This document shows, in pieces, positions 7,310 to 16,145 of a stretch of DNA of 64,000 nucleotides (positions are counted from its first letter, which is position 1; each line of letters opens with the position of its first letter). Position numbers and translations under genes: made by a program. Under the pieces are notes generated by a model. That model was not told where the DNA came from. It saw only the letters and a program-made list of their open reading frames with translations, and searched no databases. Source of the DNA: DATBJJ01 sp963750915 (GTDB taxonomy: Bacteria; Acidobacteriota; Vicinamibacteria; Vicinamibacterales; 2-12-FULL-66-21); contig CAVVSF010000006.1 of the NCBI GenBank assembly GCA_963750915.1, forward strand, positions 186,001 to 250,000, given 5' to 3'.

Positions 7310-9760
7310 ATGCCGCATCGCAAGCGTGTGCTCACAGGCGCATGGGTATGGGTCGAGCAGTTCACTCAGGATATCCGCTACGCGCTCCGGACCCACCGCG
7401 CCAGTCCAACCTTCGCCCTGGTCGTGATCCTGACACTCGCGGTCGCCATCGGCATGAACACGGCGATCTTCAGCGTGTTCAACGCGGTCGTCTTGCGTCC
7501 GCTCGGGTACCCCAACGCCGACAGGCTGGTCTGGCTCTCCACAACCACCAGCGACTCAGAACCAGGTCTCGTCACGGCTCCGGACTTTGCCGATTGGCGC
7601 GGCCAGGCCGGGTCGTTCGATCGCATGGTGGCGTACGCGAACGCTGATTACACGCTGGTATCCCCACGAGGCGCGTCGCGCGTCCGGGCAGCGATGGTGA
7701 CGGAGGACTTCTGGGACCTCTCTGGCGCCAAACCCGCAGCCGGCCGTCTGCCCCTGCCCGAGGAGCTCGGGGCTGTGCTCGTGTCCAGTAGGTTTGCTCA
7801 GCGGTGGTTCGCGGGCGATCCCGATGTCATCGGCCGGACGGTCACGCTGGACGGTCGGCAAGTCGCCATCGCAGGCATCCTTCCGGAGCACTTCAGATTT
7901 GAGCTTCCTGGTTCGGCCTGGCCGGGATTTCGCCCTAAAGACGTCGACGTGTACCAACCCATGATCGTGTCCTCCGAGCGCGGTGGTGGCCCGGTTCAAC
8001 TGTTGAGCGTGGTCGGCAGGCTCGAGGTCGGTGCGACGCTGGAGGGCGCGCGTGCGGAGATCGAAGCCATCCGCGCCCGCGTGGAACAGGCGTATCCCAA
8101 TCCCTTCAACGATCAGCGAATGTTGCGCGCAGTCCCTCTGCATGACCAGCTGATCGGACGAGCCGGCCTGGCGCTGCGCGTGTTGCTTGGCGCCGTGGCG
8201 TTCGTGCTGCTCATCGCATGCGCAAACGCGGCCAACCTTCACCTGGCTCGCGCTTCTGTCAGAACAAGGGAGATCGCGGTTCGCATGTCGGTTGGCGCCA
8301 GTCGCGCCCGGGTGCTCAGACAGTTGCTGGCGGAGAGCCTGGTGTTGGCAGCGATCGGGAGCGCAGCCGGTCTCCTCCTCGCGCGTCTTGGTGTCGCGGC
8401 GCTCCTCCGGATCGACCGGTATGCGATCCCGAGACTGGCCGAAACGACGATGGACGGGCGTGTGCTTGCTGTTGTGCTCGGCATGTCCGTACTGACGGCA
8501 TTGACCTTTGGATTGGCGCCGATGTTCACGTTGTGGAGGACAGACCCGCACGCTGCGCTGCAAAGCGGCAACCGCATGATGTCGCCTGGCGCCTCGAGCG
8601 CGCGCACTCGCATGATCCTCGTCGCAGGAGAAGTGGCCCTGGCGCTGATCCTGCTAATCGGCGCGGGCCTCATGGCAAAGAGCGCTTACCGTATGCACGA
8701 CTACGCACCAGGATTCGAGCCGGGGCGCGTGCTGATGGCGAAAATCGAGTTCGCGGGACCGGACTACTCAGATCCGCGGCGCAGCCTTGCCTTTGCAGAT
8801 GCGCTGATGAACCGTGTCCGGCATGAGGCAGGCGTTGAGGCGGCGAGCATCTCCACTCACGGGTTCATGCTTTCCCCCGGGTTGGTTGTGGAAGGTGATC
8901 CGGTGCCCACGCCGGAAGAACTCGGCCAGAAACCACCCATCATGATCAACGCCACGTCAGGGAGCCTGAAGCAGGTCATGGGTCTCCGGATGCTTCGAGG
9001 CCGCTGGTTCACCGATGGCGAATCGGCTGCCGTTCTCAACGACAGCCTCGCACGCCGCGAGATGTCCGGCCGCGATCCGATCGGCAAGCGCATCCAGGTG
9101 AGTGAGAACGGACCGTTGCTGACAATCGTCGGCGTCGTTGCCGACCTGAAGTATTCGCAGCTCGATGCCGCCGCGGAACCGGAGGTGTACGTTCCTTATG
9201 CAAGCATCCGGGATGGCCTGTTCGGTTTCACCGCGCTGGTTCTGACGGCGAACGATCCCCGACTTGTGGCCGCGAGCTTCCGTAAGGCAGTTTCGGAGAT
9301 TGACAGGACCCAGGTTCCCGACGACGTGATGAGCCTGGAGCAGGCGCTGGCCGAATCGGTTGCGCCGCGGCGATTGAACCTGTTCATGTTCAGCACGTTT
9401 GCTGCGGCGGCGATGTTTGTCGCGATGATCGGGGTTTACGGCGTCATGGCCTGTTCAGTCACGCAGCGGGTCCACGAGATCGGGGTCAGGATGACGCTGG
9501 GCGCTCAAAGGACCGATGTCGTCAGCATGCTCGTGCGCCAGGGAATGCAGGTAACGCTCGCAGGAATTGCGGCGGGCCTGGCCGGCGCGGTCGTGCTGAC
9601 GCGATTCATGGAAAGCCTGCTCTACGAAGTGCAGCCATCCGATCCCTTGACGTTTGCCGTGCTGACGATCGGTCTGGCCACCGCTGGCTTCCTTGCTTGC
9701 TGCATCCCGGCGCTGAGAGCAGCATTCGTCGACCCGACCATCGCACTGCGCTACGAGTAG
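7310..9760 (+). CDS. ADOP-type ABC transporter permease (duplicated MacB_PCD/FtsX)
   Basis: 816 residues with the acidobacterial duplicated orphan permease layout. An N-terminal QDIRYALRTHRASPTFALVV motif leads into the first membrane helix. Then come a periplasmic MacB-like domain, three helices (FVLLIACANAANLHLARA onward), a second helix-domain-helices unit, and a C-terminal FtsX block (MIGVYGVMACSVTQRVHEIGVRMTLGA). Such proteins are inner-membrane subunits usually found without a dedicated ATPase gene, as here. The substrate is unknown; export or lipoprotein-type mechanochemical work is inferred from MacB. It is divergent from the frd operon. GC looks slightly lower than in the later genes. 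Confidence 0.9.
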   Translation: MPHRKRVLTGAWVWVEQFTQDIRYALRTHRASPTFALVVILTLAVAIGMNTAIFSVFNAVVLRPLGYPNADRLVWLSTTTSDSEPGLVTAPDFADWRGQAGSFDRMVAYANADYTLVSPRGASRVRAAMVTEDFWDLSGAKPAAGRLPLPEELGAVLVSSRFAQRWFAGDPDVIGRTVTLDGRQVAIAGILPEHFRFELPGSAWPGFRPKDVDVYQPMIVSSERGGGPVQLLSVVGRLEVGATLEGARAEIEAIRARVEQAYPNPFNDQRMLRAVPLHDQLIGRAGLALRVLLGAVAFVLLIACANAANLHLARASVRTREIAVRMSVGASRARVLRQLLAESLVLAAIGSAAGLLLARLGVAALLRIDRYAIPRLAETTMDGRVLAVVLGMSVLTALTFGLAPMFTLWRTDPHAALQSGNRMMSPGASSARTRMILVAGEVALALILLIGAGLMAKSAYRMHDYAPGFEPGRVLMAKIEFAGPDYSDPRRSLAFADALMNRVRHEAGVEAASISTHGFMLSPGLVVEGDPVPTPEELGQKPPIMINATSGSLKQVMGLRMLRGRWFTDGESAAVLNDSLARREMSGRDPIGKRIQVSENGPLLTIVGVVADLKYSQLDAAAEPEVYVPYASIRDGLFGFTALVLTANDPRLVAASFRKAVSEIDRTQVPDDVMSLEQALAESVAPRRLNLFMFSTFAAAAMFVAMIGVYGVMACSVTQRVHEIGVRMTLGAQRTDVVSMLVRQGMQVTLAGIAAGLAGAVVLTRFMESLLYEVQPSDPLTFAVLTIGLATAGFLACCIPALRAAFVDPTIALRYE

Positions 9761-9801
9761 CGATCACCTTGTGGCGGCGTGCGATGGCTTCCGGGTCGGC
9801 G

Positions 9802-11196
9802 TCAGCCATAAGCCGTAGCTCCCGCTTCTGTAGACGAGTTCACCCAGCCGCCGGGAGGCATGACGTCGTGCGCGAGAGGAGGAGGCCCCCATGTCCCCGC
9901 CTCGTATGCGCGAACCGGCGGCTTCATCGCCAGCAGCGGGTCGACGATGCGCCACGCCTCTTCGACGTAGTCCATGCGGGCAAACAAGGCCGGGTCGCCC
10001 TCGAGCGCATCGCCAAGAACCCGTTCGTAGGCGGCCATCTCGTCAGCGCCGGGCCGTCGGCTCGCCACGAGCTCGGCGCGCTGGCCAGTCATCTGGTCGC
10101 CCGCGTCCATCACCGTCAGGCCAAACGCGATTGTCTGCCGCGGCAGGATGCGAAATCGGAAGTAGTTCGGCATCGGGTCGGCAGTGGGGAATACCGTTGG
10201 CGGCCGCCGCAGGCGGATGACGACCTCCGTCGACGTCGCCGGGAGACACTTTCCCGTGCGGATGTAGAACGGCACGCCCTGCCACCGCCACGAATCGATG
10301 CGCAGGCGCAGAGCGGCGTAGGTCTCCGCCTGCGAATCGGCGGCAACGCCACGCTCGTCGCGGTAGCCGCGGAATTGTCCGAGGACGATGTCTTCAGCCT
10401 CGAGTGCGGGAATGGCCTTCAGCACCTTCACCTTCTCGTCCCGCAGCGACTCGCTGTCCATCCTGGCCGGCGGCTCCATGGCGAGGTTGCTCAACACCTG
10501 GAAGAGGTGATTCTGGACGACGTCGCGAATCGCCCCGGTCGCGTCGTAGAAGGCGCCGCGGCCGTGAACGCCGAAGTCTTCCGCCATCGTGATCTGCACG
10601 CTCTCGATGTAGGTTCGATTCCAGAAGGCCTCGATGACCGGATTGGTAAAGCGAAAGAACAGCATGTTGTGGACAGGACGCTTCCCCAGGTAATGGTCGA
10701 TCCTGAAGATGTCGCCCTCGACGAAGGTGCCGAGCAGGATCCGGTTCAGTTCGCGCGCCGAAGGAAGGTCGTGGCCGAAAGGTTTCTCGACGACGACGCG
10801 CGATCCTTTCGCACATCCGGACTGCGCCAGTTGCGTCACCACGGGTCCAAAGAGTGGTGGCGGGATCGCCAGGTAGTGCGCGGGGTGCTGCGCGTCTCCG
10901 AGGGCCCGCCGCAGCGCCTGGAAAGTCGACGGATCGCTGTAGTCCCCATCGACGTAGCGCAGCAGGCCGACGAGCTTGTCGAACGCCTCGCGGTCGAGGC
11001 CGCCGTACTCCTCGACGCTGTCCCGTGCCCGCGCCCGCAGCTGATCGAGCGTCCAGCCGGCCTTGGCCACGCCGATCACCGGCACGCCAAGGTCGTCGCG
11101 CTTGGCCATCGCCTGCAGTGCGGGAAAAATCTTCTTGAACGCCAGATCGCCCGTCGCCCCGAAGAACACCAGCGCGTCGGAGTGTGTGTCGGTCAT
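9802..11196 (-). CDS. zwf: Glucose-6-phosphate 1-dehydrogenase
   Basis: 464 residues. It catalyses the NAD(P)-dependent oxidation of glucose 6-phosphate to 6-phosphogluconolactone, the entry to the oxidative pentose phosphate or Entner-Doudoroff route. The Rossmann motif GATGDLA (13-19), EKPFGHDL (about 137-144) and the active-site block RIDHYLGK (165-172, catalytic His in DHY) are intact. Length is slightly short for the family (about 490). No 6-phosphogluconolactonase or gnd gene is adjacent. It converges on the ADOP gene, leaving 41 bp between the stops. Confidence 0.95.
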   Translation of the reverse strand: MTDTHSDALVFFGATGDLAFKKIFPALQAMAKRDDLGVPVIGVAKAGWTLDQLRARARDSVEEYGGLDREAFDKLVGLLRYVDGDYSDPSTFQALRRALGDAQHPAHYLAIPPPLFGPVVTQLAQSGCAKGSRVVVEKPFGHDLPSARELNRILLGTFVEGDIFRIDHYLGKRPVHNMLFFRFTNPVIEAFWNRTYIESVQITMAEDFGVHGRGAFYDATGAIRDVVQNHLFQVLSNLAMEPPARMDSESLRDEKVKVLKAIPALEAEDIVLGQFRGYRDERGVAADSQAETYAALRLRIDSWRWQGVPFYIRTGKCLPATSTEVVIRLRRPPTVFPTADPMPNYFRFRILPRQTIAFGLTVMDAGDQMTGQRAELVASRRPGADEMAAYERVLGDALEGDPALFARMDYVEEAWRIVDPLLAMKPPVRAYEAGTWGPPPLAHDVMPPGGWVNSSTEAGATAYG

Positions 11197-11244
11197 CGCT
11201 GTCCTCTCTGACGGCCCGCAGGAGCGCCGGTCGGCGACTGAACC

Positions 11245-11631
11245 TTATTGCCCTTCCGGCGGCTGCCAGAGCTCAACTTTGTTGCCCTCTGGATCCATGA
11301 CCCATCCGAACTTTCCATACTCCGAGTCGTCGGTCTTGTCGAGGACCTCACAGCCCTCTTCGCGCAGCGCTTTGAGAAGCCCTGCCAGATCTTCGACTCG
11401 ATAGTTGACCATGAAGGTGGACTTGCCTGGCGCGAACTGGTCGCCCGCCGCTGAACCGATTGACCAGATCGTAGTCCCCTTGGTCGGGTTGCCTTCCGAG
11501 TCAGTCCAGCTGAAGGCTGTTCCACCCCAGTCCTGAACGTCGATGCCAAGGTGCTTCTTGTACCAGCCGCACAGCGACTTCGGATCCCTGGCGCTCATGA
11601 AGATGCCGCCGATGCCTGTAACTCTTCGCAT
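11245..11631 (-). CDS. VOC-superfamily (glyoxalase/bleomycin-resistance fold) protein, copy A
   Basis: 128 residues, a single VOC unit opening MRRVTGIGGIFMSARDPKSL. It has the usual beta-alpha-beta-beta-beta pattern, with FGWVMDPEGNKVELWQPPEGQ closing the domain. The catalytic activity is unknown; the family covers dioxygenases, glyoxalases and binding proteins. It is about 92 per cent identical by eye to copy B at 11892-12278, with ten differences in 128 residues. The start is set at the ATG at 11631 because both copies agree from there. It lies downstream of copy B and a VOC remnant on the same strand. Confidence 0.85.
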   Translation of the reverse strand: MRRVTGIGGIFMSARDPKSLCGWYKKHLGIDVQDWGGTAFSWTDSEGNPTKGTTIWSIGSAAGDQFAPGKSTFMVNYRVEDLAGLLKALREEGCEVLDKTDDSEYGKFGWVMDPEGNKVELWQPPEGQ

Positions 11632-11671
11632 CCAGTCCTCCGATGTTGGTGAGCGGCTCGAGGGTTGCGCT

Positions 11672-11850
11672 TCAGGCCGGACGGCCGCCGAAGCAGATGA
11701 TGTAGCCGTCCGGGTCGTCGATATAGAAGTCCTTCGTGCCCCACGCCGTGGCCGCAAGCGGCTTGATGATCGTGACGCCATTGGCGACGCACTGCTCATA
11801 GAACGCTTCGATCCCATCGACGCCGGCCGAGGCGTCGAGATGCTCGTTGT
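11672..11850 (-). pseudogene. Remnant of a third VOC-family gene (C-terminal half)
   Basis: About 55 codons encode the second half of a different VOC protein: GIEAFYEQCVANGVTIIKPL, then AWGTKDFYIDDPDGYIICFGGRPA and a stop. The pattern (ANGVTI..PL....WG..DF...DPDGY...F) is the standard C-terminal module. No matching N-terminal half is visible upstream, where copy B ends at 11892. It is read as a truncated gene caught between the duplicated copies. Confidence 0.6.
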
Positions 11851-11891
11851 CGCGCCGCCAGCGGCGCTCCGCTTGACTAAGTGCTCCTTTG

Positions 11892-12278
11892 TTATTGCCC
11901 TTCCGGCGGCTGCCAGAGCTCGACCTTGTTGCCCTCAGGGTCCATGACCCAGCCGAACTTTCCATACTCCGAGTCGTCAGTCTTGTCGAGCACGTCACAG
12001 CCCTCTTCGCGCAGCGCGGTGAGCAGTCCGGCGAGGTCTTCGACTCGATAGTTGACCATGAAGGTGGACTTGCTTGGCGCGAAGTGGTCGCCCGCTGCCG
12101 AAGCCACGGACCAGATCGTCGTCCCCTTGGTCGGGTTGCCTCCCGCGTCAGTCCAGGTGAAGGCTGTTCCACCCCAGTCCTGAACGTCTATTCCAAGGTG
12201 CTTTTTGTACCAAGCGCAGAGCGACTTCGGATCCCTGGCGCTCATGAAGATACCGCCGATGCCTGTGACTCTTCGCAT
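11892..12278 (-). CDS. VOC-superfamily protein, copy B
   Basis: 128 residues, a tandem paralogue of copy A with the same length, start and last 30 residues. Differences include Cys-Ala-Trp for Cys-Gly-Trp, Phe-Thr for Phe-Ser, and Ala-Gly for Ser-Glu. Short stretches upstream of both ATGs also resemble each other (a GGCTCGAGGGTTGCGCT-like segment), so the duplication included some 5' DNA. Function is unknown. Most differences lie in the middle of the domain and the ends are identical. Confidence 0.85.
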   Translation of the reverse strand: MRRVTGIGGIFMSARDPKSLCAWYKKHLGIDVQDWGGTAFTWTDAGGNPTKGTTIWSVASAAGDHFAPSKSTFMVNYRVEDLAGLLTALREEGCDVLDKTDDSEYGKFGWVMDPEGNKVELWQPPEGQ

Positions 12279-12432
12279 TCGGACCTCAGGTGCTGGTTCG
12301 AGCTGCTCAAGGGTAACGCTGTGATGGGCGGGAATGACGAGGAGCGGCCGTCTGACATGCGGCGAGAACGGAACGCCGACGGCCATCGCTGGCCCCAACG
12401 TTCGGCGTCCGTTCTCGAGGACTGGCGCGTGG

Positions 12433-12993
12433 CTATGTCTTCACCTTCGGCGGGTAGTTCTTGAAGATCTTCTTCACCGCGTTGTTGATGCTCTTGTCGC
12501 GCTTCTCGGGATTGGCCCCCGTGTCGACCTCCTTGACGCCCATGCCGCGCCACGTCATTTGACCCTTCTTGGCATCCGCCATATCGATGACGAGGGTGCC
12601 GACCAGGATGTCACGCACCGTCGTGGTGCTCGAGCCGCCCCCGCCCGCCCAACCGCCGCCGTATCCCCAACCGTAGCCGCCGTAGCCGGCACCGGTTCCG
12701 GAGCTGAACGTCGAGATGTCCTTCTGCTTGTCGAATGCCACGTGGTAGATGACAAACACATCCGGGTTCTCGTCGCTCTTCGTGAAGCCCTTGGCCGCAA
12801 GCTCCGCGTCGATCGCTGCGACGATGCGGTCGTCGATGAGCTGCTGCCCGACCTTGGTTCCGTCCTTGAGGGCGTAGGTCTTGAAGGCAGTAAAGTTCGC
12901 CGTCTTGTCGAAGTCGTAGCTGGTTTTCTGGGCCACCACCAGCGCCGGCGTCAGAACCATCGCGAGCGCGAGGGTTGCAAGTTTCTTCTGCAT
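12433..12993 (-). CDS. Secreted DUF4136 domain protein
   Basis: 186 residues. A signal peptide (about 1-21, ALVVAQ) leads into SYDFDKTANFTAFKTYAL, the DUF4136 hallmark. A Gly/Tyr/Trp-rich loop (about 98-116) interrupts the domain, and GTLVIDMADAKKGQMTWRGMG is the conserved strand before the C-terminal helix. Family members are periplasmic or lipoproteins of unknown function. Here no lipobox Cys is visible. It is a single gene, not clearly linked to its neighbours. Confidence 0.88.
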   Translation of the reverse strand: MQKKLATLALAMVLTPALVVAQKTSYDFDKTANFTAFKTYALKDGTKVGQQLIDDRIVAAIDAELAAKGFTKSDENPDVFVIYHVAFDKQKDISTFSSGTGAGYGGYGWGYGGGWAGGGGSSTTTVRDILVGTLVIDMADAKKGQMTWRGMGVKEVDTGANPEKRDKSINNAVKKIFKNYPPKVKT

Positions 12994-13192
12994 ACTCCGT
13001 CCTTTCGAGTCCTAAAGCTGTTGCGATCGAGGCTCGGCCTCTACGCCAACCTAGCTTGGGACCAGGGGGATGTCTGTTCAGTTCTGAGCACCTCCGGATC
13101 GGCGGTGGTGATGATGCGATCCCGCCGGGGAATCTGCTACAAGTCACCAACTAACGGGCCGCCGGCTGAGCAGGTGCTGCGGATCAACGTAC

Positions 13193-13648
13193 TCAGGCGC
13201 CGACCCGCTCGAATGTCGCCTCGCCGCGTTCGAGGCGCGCGTAGTACGCCTCGATCCGCACGTTGAACCGCTCGCGGAACTCCCGCTGAATCGCGCGCAG
13301 GTCCGCGAGCTGCTGCTCGCGCACGCGGTCCGGATCGCCGGCGCGCAGAATCGACCAGTACCAGCGGCAATCGTCGTGGTTGATGAGGACGACGCGCTCC
13401 GGTTTGGTGAGATCGACGAGGAACTTGAGCCAGCGCCAGCCGGCCCAGGAAAACTTCGGCATGAATTCCAGCCGTGCGAGCAGCTGCGGGCCACCGGGCA
13501 CCGCCACCAGCCCGTACTCCCGGATGCCCAGCCCATTCCGCAGGAACTCGTGGAAGTGCCACTGATACCGCGGGTCACTGCAGTGCACGACGACCACGCC
13601 GGCTTCACTCGATAGACCGTGCGGCGACGTGCGGTAGACGACAGCCAC
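13193..13648 (-). CDS. Beta-carbonic-anhydrase-like small protein
   Basis: About 151 residues from a GTG at 13648; no strong ribosome-binding site, so the start is uncertain. The protein keeps the ligands of beta-carbonic anhydrases: Cys23 in CSDPR with the Asp25-Arg27 dyad, then His91 and Cys94 in INHDDCRWY. The rest is shorter than usual for the family (200-220) and lacks the GNAG block. It could bind zinc and hydrate CO2, or be a divergent carbonic-anhydrase-fold protein. It sits two genes from a broken classical carbonic anhydrase. Confidence 0.6.
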   Translation of the reverse strand: MAVVYRTSPHGLSSEAGVVVVHCSDPRYQWHFHEFLRNGLGIREYGLVAVPGGPQLLARLEFMPKFSWAGWRWLKFLVDLTKPERVVLINHDDCRWYWSILRAGDPDRVREQQLADLRAIQREFRERFNVRIEAYYARLERGEATFERVGA

Positions 13649-13772
13649 GCGCGACAGCTTAGCAGCAAACGTCGGCGTGCAAAGCCAGGGACACCACGGA
13701 CCGCGAACTGGCCGACGTCTGCGGTGTCGAAGCGGAAGGTCGATGGGATTGGCGAAGAGCTGATCCTGTCTG

Positions 13773-14294
13773 TCAACCCGCACTGGCGACGGATGCGCCT
13801 GTTGAACCGCCTTCGATCAATTTGCGCAATTCGTCCTCCTTGTCCTTGGTCAACGAGGTTTGCAGCACTCGGCCTTTGCCGGCAAAGGGCTTGAGTCCTT
13901 CGAGAACCTTGTCGGGGGTTGACTTGCGCACGAGCACGAAGAGCGCGGAACTGTCGGACGTAAGGGTTGCGCCCAAATCCTTCATGAACTGATCGTTGAT
14001 GCCGAGATCGGCGAGCTTGCCGGACAAGGCGCCCGAACCTGCGCCCACGGCGGCACCCAGCAGTGGGTTGAGGAACAACAACCCGATCAGCGAGCCCCAG
14101 AACGCGCCGCCCACCGCACCGGCGGCGGTGAGGTTCACGGCCTGGTGCAACTGCACCGCACCGTTCGCGTCGCGGGTCACGACGACCACGTCCTCCATCT
14201 CGATCAAATACTGGGCCTGCATCTTGGCCAGAGAGCCGCGCATCTGGAAGGCGTCGGCCGGGTCGTCGAATCCTATTACGACAAGGTTGCTCAT
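13773..14294 (-). CDS. DUF1269 family membrane-associated protein
   Basis: 173 residues starting MSNLVVIGFDDPADAF. The DUF1269 pattern is clear: an N-terminal alpha/beta segment with EMEDVVVVTRDANGAVQLHQ, a glycine-zipper hydrophobic hairpin (AAGAVGGAFWGSLIGLLFL and LLGAAVGAGSGALSGKLADLG), then a basic/acidic C-terminus. The function is unknown; the family often lies near stress genes. The ATG at 14294 was preferred to upstream in-frame codons because it begins the conserved region. It lies between the two carbonic-anhydrase-type genes on the same strand. Confidence 0.85.
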   Translation of the reverse strand: MSNLVVIGFDDPADAFQMRGSLAKMQAQYLIEMEDVVVVTRDANGAVQLHQAVNLTAAGAVGGAFWGSLIGLLFLNPLLGAAVGAGSGALSGKLADLGINDQFMKDLGATLTSDSSALFVLVRKSTPDKVLEGLKPFAGKGRVLQTSLTKDKEDELRKLIEGGSTGASVASAG

Positions 14295-14440
14295 GGGATA
14301 TGTCCTTTGGTCAGGTGGTCTTGATGTTTGTCCGAAGCACGTACATCGTTGCTCTAATCGCACAAACCTCGACTGGTGAGCGAGCGATCTGGAAGAGGCG
14401 AGCCGACGCAGCCTCAAACGGCGGCCAACGATTGGCCACA

Positions 14441-15155
14441 CTACTCCACCAGAAGATCCACCTTACCGTTGTCGAGGTCGCAATGCGCGCCAACAATCTT
14501 GAGCGTGCCGGCGCGCAGCGGGTCGATGAGCGAAGGCTCGGAGTTGCGCAGCCGATCTACGGTTCGGCGCACGTTCTCCCGAACGGCCGCATCGAGCAGA
14601 GCGTCTCCCTTGAGCCCGCCGGCACTACTGGCCTTGAGTGCCGCCGGGATGATCGGTTCAACCATCTGGCCGATGCTGCCGGGATAGGTGGCGTTTTTCT
14701 GCACCACCGCCAGCGCGGCGTCGACGGCGCCGCAACGCTCGTGTCCGAGGACCACGATCAGCGGCACACCGAGCATCAACACGCTGTATTCAATGCTGCC
14801 CAACGCCACCGTATCGACCGTGTTTCCGGCGTTGCGAACGCTCGCCGAGGCCGGTGCCGAACAAGAGTTCGGGTGGAACCCGGCTGTCCGAGCAGCCGAG
14901 AAGCACCGCGAAAGGAGTCTGGCCGCGAGCGATCTGCATGCGCCGTTTGTGATCCTGCGGCGAAGGCTCCGCCTTGTCGGCCAGGAAATCGATGTTGCCA
15001 TTCTTCAGCCTGGTCAGCGCCTGGTCGGGAGTGAGGGTCGCTTTTGTCTGCGCCGGGGCGTGAGCTGGCCGCAAGGCCAAGCTCCCCGCCAGACCGAATG
15101 CGCCGCAGCACGCACGACAAAAGAGAGCGCGCCGTGAAAGTTGATTCTGCTTCAC
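14441..15155 (-). pseudogene. Tat-exported beta-carbonic anhydrase, frameshifted
   Basis: The start is the GTG at 15155 with a good ribosome-binding site (GAGGAG, 8-nt spacer). The N-terminus VKQNQLSRRALFCRACCG has a twin-arginine signal followed by a hydrophobic core. The first frame runs through CSDSRVPPELLFGTGLGE (Zn Cys, Asp-Arg dyad). The rest, VRNAGNTVDTVALGSIEY and VVLGHERCGAVDA (Zn His and Cys), continues in another frame. The family normally has about three more residues between GLG-D/E and VRNAGN, so the break fits an 8-nt deletion near 14840-14846. Both halves are otherwise well conserved, so the loss is recent or an assembly error. Intact, it would hydrate CO2 in the periplasm. 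Confidence 0.8.
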
Positions 15156-15870
15156 TCTGAACTCTCCTCGCGGCCGTTGGAACGACCCCAGTAGCACTGG
15201 GCTCCCGTTTTGGCCACACGGCCTGAACCTGCGGCGACAAGTAGCCGCTGAGACCCTTGGTCTCGAACCGTCCTCAAGGACCGCCGGCACGTTGAACACA
15301 CCAAGGGTGCCTGACAACAACCGCTCAGAGACGCGCTACGAGCTCAAGGCACCTGGCGCACACTGCGAAATCGTAGCCGCGGTATTGGCGGAAACCAATG
15401 GTGGCATTTGGGCTCGAATCGACGCTGTTGCGGAACGCGCGCAGTTTCCGGGGTCCGGCATCTCGGAGGATGCACGGGATGCCGTATGCGCTCGATTCGA
15501 ATCCGTGGGACATCTTCCGAAAGGGAGCAGATCAAGCGGGTGCGCCACGAGTGGAGCGGGCATCCCGTGGAAGAGATGGAGAGACTACCTCAGCGAGTGG
15601 AAACTGGGCACCGTGCGCGAGGACCACAGCGAACCGCGTTGGACTCCAGTGAGAGTGCAGGTCGCGGGAGTAGAACCTGCCTGCGTCCTGCACGCGCGCT
15701 CTACTATTCCGATCGGCGCAAGTTCCTCTGTTGCGACCCTAAAAAGGTGCCGTGACAATTCGCGAAGTTGTATGAAAATGTCTGCCACGCTGACGAGCGG
15801 GCCCAAACATCTTGGGGCGGCGTCGCCAGCCTGCTTCGCGGCGCAACCGCGATGGTTCAAGGAGGGCAAC
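15156..15870. other. Gene-poor stretch before the histone-like gene
   Basis: 715 bp with no convincing gene. A long plus-strand frame continues upstream of the histone-like gene (from 15292), but its composition does not look like protein. At about 15655-15725 the minus strand resembles a decayed tRNA (T-arm GCAGGTTCTACTCCCGC, D-arm AATAGTAGAGC) with no acceptor pairing. Confidence 0.4.
15861..15866 (+). promoter_or_regulatory. Ribosome-binding site fixing the TTG start of the histone-like gene
   Basis: GGAGGG lies 4 nt before the TTG at 15871. It is the only good Shine-Dalgarno match in this frame and sets the start at the point where the Lys/Arg repeat begins. Confidence 0.65.
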
Positions 15871-16134
15871 TTGGCGAAGAAAGCAGTGAAGAGAGCGGTG
15901 GCAAGACGCGCCGTGAAGAAGCGCGCCGTGAAGCGTGCCGTGAAGAGGCGCGTCGTCAAGAAAGCCGTGAAGAGGCGCGCCGTCAAGCGCGCAGTCGTGA
16001 AGCGCCGCGTAGTCAAGAAGGCCGTGAAGCGTCGTGCCGTCAAGCGTGCCGTCGTGAAGCGTGCCCTCGTGAAGCGCGCGGTCCGGCGCGCCGTCCTCGC
16101 CCAACTGCTGAACGAGTCGGGCAATAAGGAGTAA
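15871..16134 (+). CDS. Histone-H1-like Lys/Arg repeat protein
   Basis: 87 residues, of which 38 are Lys or Arg; Ala and Val make up most of the rest. The sequence is a chain of KRAV/KRRAV/VVKK units, with two 19-residue repeats (28-46 and 47-65) that differ only in the last residue. The two DNA copies differ at six or more synonymous positions, so the protein is under selection. Only the end (QLLNESGNKE) is non-repetitive. It resembles bacterial H1-like and AlgP-type tails that bind DNA or RNA through charge. The TTG start is supported by GGAGGG 4 nt upstream. A strong hairpin follows the stop. A DNA-compaction role is inferred, not shown. Confidence 0.7.
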   Translation: MAKKAVKRAVARRAVKKRAVKRAVKRRVVKKAVKRRAVKRAVVKRRVVKKAVKRRAVKRAVVKRALVKRAVRRAVLAQLLNESGNKE

Positions 16135-16145
16135 GCAACGATGAC

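Noticed and set aside
15292..15870. N-terminal extension of the histone-like protein
   Set aside because: The frame is open but without protein-like patterns, and the good ribosome-binding site is at 15861.
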